Assembly (NCBI GenBank): GCA_903813345.2
Contig: CAIIXF020000005.1
Coordinates: forward strand, 40,395,394-40,459,393
DNA length: 64,000 nucleotides
Direction of reading: 5' to 3'
DNA from: Owenia fusiformis
Taxonomy: Eukaryota > Annelida > Polychaeta > Sabellida > Oweniidae
The notes beneath the pieces were generated by a model. It made no database searches. It saw nothing but the letters and a program-made list of their open reading frames with translations, and was not told where the DNA came from. The translations under genes and the position numbers were made by a program. Positions within the stretch are counted from its first letter, which is position 1. Each line of letters starts with the position of its first letter. This document shows, piece after piece, positions 25,201 through 37,200 of this stretch.

Positions 25201-28200
25201 CAAATTGAACTTTTAATATTCTCCTTCTTTAATTGAGCTTTTATAGTAATGATGAAGTTATGTTGACAAATAACCAGATCAACTTAAAGCCACTTTGACT
25301 TTATGAAGTAAATGTTCCTGTTGTAGTTTTTGTTTTTTCTCTAATTATATCATTGGTCATTACAAATTATGCCATTTGTTATTACATAATGAGGGGGAGG
25401 GGTACTGTTTTAAATCCTAAAATCTCTTTCTTATTTATAAATTCTTATACCTTCATACAAACGTTAGATGTCACAATCTATTAACAGTGTGTTTACAATA
25501 CACTTAATGTTTTGTAGAGCCTTATATTTTATACCTTATTTGGAATATACGGGTCCTCTCAAACATTATAGATAAAGAGGGACTCAGAATCAGAATGTAG
25601 AGCCCCATTACAAATCATCTCACTGGGCACAATGGCTTTAGGTTGGGATCATTATCATGCAGTTTTATCAGTGAATGAATAATTTTTGATCATTCACCAT
25701 TTTTCGCAGTTACTTAGTATTTCATCGTGATATTTCATTCACATCACATTTGTTTTCCTACATGGCCAATACATTCACGGCTTATCCCAATGGGTCCCAT
25801 TTCCAGACAAAATCAGAAGCGTAATCAAAAAAATAGATTTTGTCTTGCTTGAAGTTGTGTTATTCAATTACCATTCCTGATCTTTACGGGCAATCTTCTG
25901 GTGCACTCTTATCTCACTTCTCGGTCTACTTAATCTATGGCTTGAAAATCTGATTGTTCCAAATTGATGAATATTTATAGGTTTTGCCATTAATTTTGTT
26001 CTTCGGGACAGTGACGCAATGAATGGAGATTGACGCACCGAGGGCTGATTGGTATTGTTTGAAATGTTGAAAGTGTCAGTGAAATATGATGTTCATCTTT
26101 CAGTGTTCTGACATTATTATCATGAACACGCAGTATGAAATATATACCATTAATCAAGTTTGAAAATGATGTTTCTTCATAATGTTGTAATGTTGAATGA
26201 GTTTCCTAAGCATTCTGGAATACAATATTTTCATTTGTTTTTGTTCAGCGTTGTCTTTTGATTGGAAATATAACATTTGATAATTCAGTACCAGTGATCT
26301 TCCTAACTTTGAAACAACTTGCACCATTTGCACCCAGTTTTATTAGAATTTGTGGTGACATTTGCACCCATTTTAGAAAATCCTTTGTTGAGAACAGTCT
26401 GCTGAACCATATAATAGTTGTCATGGTACATGTTGTTGTATGTTTCCAGGGTAACAAAGAGAAGGCTGAAATTGTGGTACTCACCGTTCATGACATTGGA
26501 TGCAACTGTAAGTATCAAGTTCTGTGGTATTGCACAAGTGACAAATCATCATTGATTCAAATAAATTTGAACTAATATCTGGTCATTTGAAGTCAATGGA
26601 AGATATATAAGTTGATAAAAATGAGGCTTATCAATTCCCACATTGGTCTGAATTTTTAATATTTCCATACCTCGGGAGGGTAAGTTCACTATTGCTGGTT
26701 TTACTCTACAGATTACCTTGTGGCATTCATTCAGTTACTCTTGGAATGTTAAGATATGACCTCTGTATGTCTATGATGCGCCTGGTAATGAAAAGCCCAT
26801 AAAACATCAATTTCTTACCAGATTCCCTGAACCAGGTTTCCTATAATCCGATATGGTTCATTTCAAAAGTTAAATGAACATCATGTTATTAAAGTGGCAG
26901 CAAAGAATGGAGAATGTAAGATGCTAGAAATAGACTTTTCAGGATGCAGATCTTATCTAAAATATAATCCCAGTTTTATTTACTGGAAAAGCACTGAGAT
27001 ATTTTTTTGAATACAGAAAATTATTGAAGCCTTTAGAAATATTTGAATTCCTAATATCAAAGCATCCATTTTTTCACATTTTGAGCCAAATAACCTTAAA
27101 AATTTATGGAATGTCGTGAAATAAAGTCACAACTGTTAGATTGAAAATTGGCATGGGATGTTTTGAGCAAAATATCTTAAGATTGTGGCAGTTTTTAGAA
27201 AGGAGTCTTCTGTTTTATCTAATGTAGACGATAAAGACTAAAGGAAAATAAGTTAAATGTCTTATTTCATCTATTGAGTCCTTTAAATTTAATTAAAAGG
27301 TTATCTATGGATTTTATCGATTCTTTACCAAATGATAATTTCTAATAATGGTGAAATTGTTCCTTTAATACTTATTTAGCTCATTTTAGATTGATTATTT
27401 TGTCCTTGTATAAGATGTTTACTACTCTGATCGCAATATGATAACAAAACCAGAAACACAGAAATATTCAAATCACCCAGCATGGCCATTGATCTATAGA
27501 AAACCTCTATCAATTCAAAAGACTTTCTAGATCTGGAGATAATAAAAATGAAAATGTTTACCACTAAAGATGAAATATGGATATTGTAAATCATGCTGCT
27601 TTTATATTTTAGATTGAACCTAATGTATTATTAAATCAATTATAGATTACTACATCTAAAGGGATGGTCTCCAATTATCAATAGTCGTGGAAAAACAAAG
27701 TTGAGTTTTGTTATTGCTTGATCCCCCATCTAACAAAGTTATAAAATGTTATTTGTCTTTCACTTGAATATTTAAAAAATCAACACTGTTTGCCAACAAA
27801 ACCATGAATTCATTCATCCAGCCTCTCTCCCCTTAACGAAACTAACTTCACTATTCCACAACACTTTTGATAATTTGACACCATCCCTTAACTATTCTAT
27901 GATTTTTATAACTGTAATCTGAATTAATGCAACCTCAATCCTTAAAATAATTGGATTTTATTTATTTCACAATCACATAATGAAATGAGTTATAACCACT
28001 GAAGATGCATGAAATGAGAATGTTAAAAGATGTTACAAATGATTTAATAATTGTTGTTTACTGCATTAGTTTGGTGTCTAGTCAAGGCCTCACTAAATGT
28101 AAACATTCATTATATATACATGAATAGCATAATAGTAGAAGATAAAAAGAGCTGTATGTGCTTAGTTACACTCTTATCATTCTCAATTGTCACAATGTTG

Positions 28201-31200
28201 TTTTTAATTCAAGTGTTGAACTACATTTATTGATAATATTGATTCAGTTTAGAAATCAAGGTTGCTGTGACCACATGACATGTGCTTGTGCCTTCCTGTT
28301 TTTATTATTTCATTTTCATTTGAAATAAAGGCATTTCTATCATTTATGATGAAAAACATCTTAATTCTTCAATTATAGTGATTTGGCTCTCAGATAATTA
28401 GATTCAGAGTGTTTTGTTCAGTTAAACACAGTTATTATGTTCTTATTATGTTCTTATTATGTTCTTAGCAGTCCAGCACAATAACAAGACAGTAAAACAT
28501 GTAAATCTGAACACTTTCTAGTAGACTATCACTCCCCCCAGTTTTCTGCAAGTTAAAATGCTAAATTCTGCAAGTGAAATTAGTGAATTCTGCAAGGGGA
28601 AAAGGCTAATTCTGCAGAAATTCCGCGGAAAATATCGTGATAGATATAATTAAAACGGGAAAATTTCATGATAGTTACATAGGCAGTCACTACGTCACTA
28701 CTCAATACATGCTGCCATCTAGCGACAGAAATCAAATGACGAAGTTTAAAACTTTCACTTCGCATAATTTGGTAATTTTTGGGTTATTTCTACAAGGGAT
28801 TTGACTGAAAACGTGTGAAATTGTTGGGGAAATTGTTACAGGTAAGACTGACTATTCAAACTTTTGGAAAATATATCGATTCCGCGGAAAATTCCGCGGA
28901 GATTGACCAAAATAGTTGATTCTGCAATTCCGCGGGCAAAGGCAAATTCCGTCCGCGCTCTGCAAACACGGAATCCTGGGGGCAGTGGACTATAGTCTGA
29001 ATACCTCTAAATGTAAACATATTTTGGGTCTCATTTTTATGTCACCACTGCAAGTGGTGTGTGTGGTGGTCAGTGCCTGTTACTAATGGCTTCTGTAACA
29101 AATGGCAGGTGGTGACATTTTGGATGTTAATGCCTCTAGTGAACACCTGCAAATCTAAATAAATACCTTTGGCCAGTCCTAGTGGCATTCCAATAATGCA
29201 TAACATTATGCTTATTACAGATGATTACTGGTTTTAATTTTGATAAGATCTTCACAATATCAAATGCAGCTTCCACATGTTTTTGAGGTGAAATGAATGT
29301 CTACCTACTGGCATATAATACGAGTCTTGATTTTTCCACATGGCTTTATATGAGATTTTCTGACCCCACTGGTTCAGACTCTGGGCAATCCAATGTATTA
29401 TATCTTTAATATATGAGACACGTAGATGAAGTCAGGCAAATGAGGAGGATATATTTATTTTTACACATCTTTCACTGAACAAGTAATATTCTCACCTTGC
29501 TTTTCCTGATGTGATCAATGTTTAATCATCTGCTTGGTTTGAAGACAATCAATTTATAACTGACACTATAATGTGATCAGAATACATTTCTGCCTGTATC
29601 TTTATGTAGAATACATAGCATCTTTACATCATCTCGTTCTAAGGTACAGTATGTATGTGAAAGTAAAAGTATTCTATGTCTACATCTGCGTTTTGTGTAC
29701 TGTTAAAGAATGGGGGGCAATATCAGAATAACACATAACAATCAGAATTAAATACAACAAACCCAACTAAATTTGCAAAACCATAATCAACGAATATTAG
29801 GGCTTAGATGCCTGAAACAAAAAAATAAAGCACTAAGAACATGTGTAACCATGGGCTTTCAACTAGAATAATTGAAAGCCCATGGTGTACACAGCCAATA
29901 TAATTCGACGCCGTTTCGGCATCGAACAAATTCGGCACCGTTTCGACACCGTTCCGGCACCGAAACCTTTCAACACCAAAATTTGCTACCGGACTAGTCA
30001 GTCCATTTGGTGCCGAGACGGCACCGAAATTTGGCACAGAAACGGCGTCGAAAATCAGATTGCATTTTGGGGGTGTAACATATCAATTTAAGGTTCTGGA
30101 TTTAAAAATGTACCAGTATAGTTAAAACCTTAGGATTGTTGACCAGTAATGTCTGCCTTGTCCTAATTCTATTAAATTCTTCACATTCAGCAAAAGAACG
30201 TTCCTGTAATTACACTTGGAGATGAAATCCAGATCAATACTGTTTCATAAATCATTTTTTATTTCCTTTTAAACGTGGTATGGTTGAACTCAAATTGCAG
30301 TGATATATTTGTACCACTGTTACCCTGCAGTTGCGAGTATAATTCCTATAGACATAATAGATAAACCCAGTTAAGATTTGTAATATTACTCTTTTAAACA
30401 GAATATATAACTGTAACCAGGCTATTTCATATTTTGAATTTCATATTGATCAATCCCCATTTGTTTCCTTGTTCATTTTAACAGGTCCTTTTAATCCTCT
30501 TGCATCAACTACTTTTACATCCAGTATTTCAGATATTTATAACCATGTTGTTTGCAAGTCACTTTTGTATATATGCTCTATTGTTTAAACCAGTTTAGTA
30601 TGTTGTTTCATGCTGTGTTTGTTTTTACTTTTTATTCATGTCTTCATGTTACATATATAGATCACATTCACTCACTCATGAGTTTGGGTGTTGCCCAGTT
30701 AGTCAGTTAGTTAGTCAATTGTTGCAGAGATACATGTATCAGATTTTGAAATAGACTTTTTTAGACATTTTAAATCATAGTTTCTGTTGTATTTTATTCG
30801 CCACCCACGGCCTTCCATCGCCCATTTACATTGGTACCAGGAGTGGGGTAGGCGCAAATAACAGCAAGTGGGGTAGGCAAGGATCTAAAGTGGGGTAGGC
30901 ACAAATAGTTTATATAGCTGACTGACTAAATTTTAGCAACACAATGGATTTATCATTCGTGACCTGTTGGTTTTGTAAAGGAAGAGGTCATCGTAAAAGA
31001 CAGTGTATTTCGTTTATACAAGAGAGATATTATTGTTTATTATGTGAAACGAATGGAATGCATCGCACCAAGGATTGTCAATCATCTGTGACTGTAAATT
31101 GTAAATCTGTGCAGGTACAGACAAAGCCAAAAACGCACAACAAGTACAGTCAAGCAGAATCTGTAAATATGGACACATATAAAAATGCAGTTTCCGATCA

Positions 31201-34200
31201 TAAGCGGATCGAAAGTGAACTCTTTGGACAGAAGAAAGGAAATCAGATGTATAAAGAAAAAATTGCAAAATTGGAAGTTGAACGATTGGACGACAAAACT
31301 CGGCTGAAAACACAAAGGAAATTGATAAAATCTCTGGAAAACGATATTCGTGAATATAGTGATAAATTATATACCTCGACAGGTGAATCTAGTCTTCTGC
31401 AATCTAAACTTCAGGAATCCGTAAAACAAATTACTGCACTGTTATCACGTTCCAACGAATATTCAGCTATAATTGCGGACATCGAAAATAAACTTAAGGA
31501 TCGAACGCAAGATTTAGAAACATATACATCAGTGATCCGATCTCAACAAATCAGAGTTGAAGACCTTGTTAAGGTGCTATGGAAGTTAACAGGAAATGAC
31601 AAAACAGGAAGTGACAATTTTTTTTGCATTTTTAGATACTTTTTGAATAAAGATAACAGAGTTCTTGTTTGACCTCCAGTCAATTTAACTATTTCCACAT
31701 ATCATTTACATGACCAGGATCACAATGTGCATGGTCAGAATGACCCTAAACATGATGAAATAACCTTTTTAGCCCTTTGAAAGTGTGACTGAAAAAAAGC
31801 TAAAAGTAGGAGCGTAGGGATAGTCCCTGAACAGAATCTTTTGAATTTTTCAGAAAATGTACCCAATATAATGCTCTAACTAGTACAATCTTTGAAATTT
31901 TAGAAAATTGTCTAAAACAAAAATGGCGGTCATAAAAAGGAAAATAGATCGCTTTTCAAATCAGTTTTTTCATTTTTTTTTCTTTTTCTATGAATGATAT
32001 CAAATTTTCAAAGATTGTATCATTTAGAGCAATATATTGGGCACATTTTCTGAAAAATTCAAAAGATTCTGTTCAGTGACCTTCCCTACGCTCCTACTTT
32101 TAGCTTTTTTTCAGTCACACTTTCAAAGGGCTAAAAAGGTTATTTCATCATGTTTAGGGTCATTCTGACCATGCACATTGTGATCCTGGTCATGTAAATG
32201 ATATGTGGAAATAGTTAAATTGACTGGAGGTCAAACCAGAACTCTGTTATCTTTATTCAAAAAATATCTAAAAATGCAAAAAAAATTGTCACTTCCTGTT
32301 TTGTCATTTCCTGTTAACTTCCATAGCACCTTAAATCGTATACTGGAAATTCCAACTTTTGGGGAGTACTACGAAATCGTATCTTTCAGAAAACCTCATC
32401 ACACAATCCATATACCACACTCACCAAGCAACCACTTATCTTTGATGTCTGAGGAACTCTTGAATGCGTCAACTAGCTGCTATGATGATATGACATAACA
32501 CAATATAACACTGTTGTTGATATAATTCTGTTGAAATGATATATTGATTGCTGATATGATAATGATGCTGATGTGATATTGATAGTGATATTATTGACTT
32601 TAAAATAAATGTGTTTCAATTTATGCATAATATATTATATTCTAACATTTCCTTTAAGTTTGACTTAAATATGACAATCATGCAAGTAATTACATTTGTA
32701 TCTTTGCTGCATTAATAGTTAAACCATTTAAATCCCAATATTTGCAGATGTTAATTTAATTTAATCTCTAGTGGTGTATAGCATTGCCTTAAATGGTGTA
32801 TTGCTTGGTCTTAATTGATGCATAACTGCTTTAAATGGTGTATAACATAGCCAATCATGGTGTACTACTTTGCCACAAAATGGTGTATATGTAAGCCTAT
32901 ATTGGTGTATATAACTGCCTACCATGGTGCACTATTTTGCCTATTGTGGTGTGGGATGATATAAACCTATAATGGTGCTGCCAAGAGATACAATTCGTAA
33001 CATTTTGCTCATATTCTTAAGGTTTATCATAACACAGTGCAAATTTCAGTATCTAAAATGTAGCATTAATTCAAGTATGATGCCACTTCATTACTATTTT
33101 CTTTTGTTATTCAATTAATGTATTATGTGCATGCGTTAATTCTTAGGCACTTCAATATGGTGTTATTTATATTGTATTTTGTTAAGGTCGTGGATGTTTT
33201 TCAGGGGAGGATAAACCTTTACTAAATATTTTATTGTAAATCATTTTGAAAAGTGCAGTTCATTATGTTTTTGTAACTTATTTTTAATGTTTATGGCCGA
33301 ATAAGGTTTAATGTGGGACCATTGAAGACGTTGTCCGCGTGAATGTAACCAGGCTATTTCATATTTTGAATTTCATATTGATCAATCCCCATTTGTTTCC
33401 TTGTTCATTTTAACAGGTCCTTTTAATCCTCTTGCATCAACTACTTTTACATCCAGTATTTCAGATATTTATAACCATGTTGTTTGCAAGTCACTTTTGT
33501 ATATATGCTCTATTGTTTAAACCAGTTTTGTATGTTGTTTCATGCTGTGTTTGTTTTTACTTTTTATTCATGTCTTCATGTTACATATATAGATCACATT
33601 CACTCACTCATGAGTTTGGGTGTTGCCCAGTTAGTCAGTTAGTTAGTCAATTGTTGCAGAGATACATGTATCAGATTTTGAAATAGACTTTTTTAGACAT
33701 TTTAAATCATAGTTTCTGTTGTATTTTATTCGCCACCCACGGCCTTCCATCGCCCATTTACATAACAAACGAATGATATCAATAGTAAAATCTTCAATAA
33801 TACCATGATTAAATTTCAAGTGGGGTGACAATGATAACATTTAGTCAAATGGCACTTTAGGCATACTTTTCTCAAATCTCATCAGATACCTTTTTTAAAA
33901 GTCACCCAATTTTGGTCTTATTTAAGTTAAGATATGTTAACAAGAACAAGTTCCCACACTATCCCATGAAGATATATGTAGTCTACATACATTCTGTTTG
34001 ATTCACATGTAGATAATAACATAACATAACATACATTATGTAAATAATATAAATAAAATAACAAATTGTAGTTCATGATCTTTTATCTCAATGAACATAA
34101 AGGTAACTGGGACAGATGCATTTCTACTTTGCCAATCATGATACTGTATCATTTTTGTAGATACTGACCTCATTTATTATGATAGCCTGCTAAAATAAAA

Positions 34201-37200
34201 AAATTCTGATGATGTAGTTCTAAACTGTAAAATAGTATTCTGATCATTTATTTAAAGGGTTACGATAAGCTTCCCATATAAAAACAATATGGTGGCTCCA
34301 GGCGAGTCATCAGGATCAGTCCATTTTTAAAAAATAAGGGGAGTTCTGGAATTCCAGTTTATTGAAATTGTCTTGGAGATAAAGTAATCTTTTTACAATG
34401 ATTCTGTAAAGATTATTGAGAGAGTGATTGTTCAAAGAATGCATGTACAAATCCTTGTATTAGAACTGCTTTGTTTCATCAAAATAAAAATCTCCCTTTT
34501 ATAAATGTGTGCCGATCTATACTATACTATTGCTACATAACAGGCAGAGGTGTTGACACAATGACCTCGTGCCTGTGAACCCTTGAGTATTATTCCGGGA
34601 TCGGGCTTTTTATATTAAACGGTGAGCAATATCAGAAACGAGCGTTCGATTTGCTAAACGATATGCACTTTAACATCTTTTCAGAAAATAATGAAACCAT
34701 GATGTCATCGGAAAAATTGAAAAATATGCATCTTAAATTATATTTAAATCTCTAATCAAAAACTATTAGGAATGTTATGCAAATGTTAACTGTTGTGGAA
34801 AACAATGCTAATTTTTTATTTTCTTATAGTAAACAGAATTTGGAAATGTTCAGTTACCATGATTCATCGAATTAATTTTAAAAAGAAATTTCTACCAAAA
34901 ATCCCCCCTCCCCATGAATTAATTTTGTTTATTGAACAACTTTGAACAATTAGTCACCATTTTCTAACTATGCATGGATATATAATCTATGCATGTATGT
35001 AATAATTACATCATTCTATCCAACATATGGGTTACTCAAGAGATCTTTACATGTGTTACATACATAAAAGTATAAAAATCATAATCTATACATCCTCTCA
35101 AATTGAAATATGGCTTATAAGAACACACGCTGATATATATTTAAATTATATCTCCATATGATTTCCTTACATCATCTGATACCAGCAGCCTCTCTTAGCA
35201 AAGATTGTATTTTATAATCATGCTGACTTGTTTGAAATGTCAAAGCATGGCTTACAATTACCCTTTACAACTGGGATTGACTATTTGATACACTCTTTAC
35301 ATTACGGATAAATCTCCAAACCCTCTGAGCTTGACTGAATTGGCCATTTCCCAGCTACAATGTTTCCCATATGAGTTCTACATGGCAGATTGCTCAGATG
35401 TAAGCTTATTTATCAATTATAATTACGAGTTTCACATCATGCTTAAGTTTTTATGTCACAATGGAAAGAGTGATGACATACAGTTGGTGTTTGGCACTTG
35501 GCATCTGTAACAAATGGCAGTTTGTGACATTTTGCATATTAATGCCTTATTTCTGGTTTATATGTAACACATGGTCACCTCCATTGATTTAATCTTATCT
35601 GCTCTCTGATTTGTTAAACCGACTGAAGAATGCTTGATACTTCTCAGAGGGTAGTGCGCTATAGTTGAAAAGATCAGGGTATAATATGACATATAAGATT
35701 TGATAGAAATGCTTTTTCTCATCCTCCCAATGAACGCAGGGCTCCAGGCATCCACCACATACTTCCTTCTTAGGAGATATGAGTTCTGGAGGCCTGTGTT
35801 CATAGGATGGCTTTCTTGCTTTCTCTGAGTTGCTATGTCAGAATGTAAGAGGATAAACTTTAAATTCAGAAATGAAGAATAACTCATCCATACAACGTTC
35901 TTTAGGGTTCCCTTTTTGGGGGTGGGGTGGGGGGTGGTTGACTCGAGAGCCAGACCTGTTGATACTCTAATTGCAGCTAATTATACATTGAGAGAGTGTG
36001 TCATCTCAGAATTCATAAACTCAGATAATACGAAGTAATGCAAATAAATATTCCAATCATGAATAGCAAGAGACATGTGAAATTTTTTTAGCCATTTTTT
36101 TGTGTGCAGTGATTTCTAATCATACACTTTATAGATTCATGAATCTCTTCAATCATATTTGAGCCATGCAATATATTGTACAAATGATGTTTAAATGAAA
36201 AAACACTTTCTAATTTCCCTAGCCATTTACTGACATTTCACTCTCTCAATATCAGAGCTGTACCTCAGAATCCTATCCAAAAAATCAGAACGGTTTTACA
36301 TGTATGTTATATTGAGCCAAAGTACTGCTGTATAAAGGAATACCCTGATATAACAGAATGGAATAGATGTACTTGGCGATTTATTTGTACATGCATTTTG
36401 CAAGAATTTAAACCTTTGAGTCAAGTTAGGGCCCATAATTGCCGTTTCCTTCATGTTCAATTCTTGTTACAATGTTCAGAAATGGTATTCACCTTTATTG
36501 TTTATTTCAGATATGATGTACAATGATTTTGTGGACCACCCTGCCATGTCAAAGATCACGAGCCGGACATGTTGGGTCCATGTCTGTGTCCCAGGCCAGG
36601 AGGAAAATGCACAAGATCTGCCTGCAAAGTAAGATATTTCAACATGGTTTTAATTAATTGGGACCCGTGATGAGCCTATAAAACCATCCACTTTTTTGTA
36701 GTCTGGCTGTCTATTTACCTGTCAAAAGTCTTTGGAGAAATGAAAATTGTCTGTCTGAACCAATGCTCATGTCCATTATTACTGGTCAGTATCAAGCGAA
36801 GATAATGGATGTAACATTGACATCTAAGATAGTGGGCGGAAAATGTCGATTTCAATATATTTTGTTTTCATTGAATTAAACTACTTTATCGTTGACGTTG
36901 TGCTTTGATATTTGAACCAAATTAGGCTTATATGACTTGGGATCTCTGGATTATGATAATTTGTTCATATATCGTGCATGGGCGCAACAGTTTAACAATA
37001 TCTTCCACCGCTTAAGGGAAGGTAACTGGAAATGTATAATACAGTAATAGTCATGTTAGTTTTCAATACGCGTTAACTGGACATCTTAGCTCTCCATTAT
37101 AAACTCTCATAATGTTACCGCATCACCGCATATCAGTTATCTTATTACCTAAAAAAACAAAATCCCAATTACCTTTCCTCTAGCGATGGAAGATATCATT

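Larger units (their letters stand above)
28487..29190. mobile_element. Tc1/pogo-like MITE carrying two nested insertions
   Basis: It starts GACAGTAAAACATGTAAATC. It resumes after the 28530-28987 element with CTGAATACCTCTAAATGTAA ... TTTTGGGTCTC, and resumes again after the GTCACC copy with GAACACCTGCAAATC. The right end is poorly defined. Confidence 0.5.
30412..33762 (+). mobile_element. Young non-autonomous LTR retrotransposon (3.35 kb)
   Basis: Two 419 bp direct repeats differ at one base that I can find. Each begins TGTAACC and ends TTTACA, the TG...CA form of LTRs. A 4 bp target duplication, TAAC, flanks the element (30408-30411 and 33763-33766). A primer-binding-site-like TGGTACCAGGAGTGGGG starts 1 nt after the 5' LTR. 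The internal 2.5 kb has one zinc-knuckle ORF and no protease, reverse transcriptase or integrase. No purine tract abuts the 3' LTR; the nearest is AGGGGAGGATAAA, about 130 bp upstream. By layout it resembles the gag-only (TR-GAG type) elements described in plants. Confidence 0.85.
26508..36510 (+). other. NDRG: NDRG intron 3 (10 kb), insertion-rich
   Basis: Contains the nested MITE set (28487-29190), the CpG-rich foldback, the LTR element (30412-33762) and a GTCACC copy (35452-35549). Stretches 26508-28480, 29200-29840, 30070-30400, 33770-35450 and 35550-36510 show nothing I can name. Confidence 0.6.

Noticed and set aside
26245-26518. Minus-strand ORFs overlapping NDRG exon 3
   Set aside because: They are antisense to a confidently assigned exon.
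31014-31315. Minus-strand ORFs of 77-99 codons
   Set aside because: They are antisense shadows of the zinc-knuckle ORF.
32205-32498. 97-codon ORF in the LTR element
   Set aside because: Much of it lies in the right arm of the TTAA foldback, in a frame other than the interrupted knuckle-coil ORF. No domain is seen.
35558-35887. 109-codon minus-strand ORF
   Set aside because: It has no recognisable domain and lies in an NDRG intron. This length is expected by chance in a 64 kb six-frame scan.
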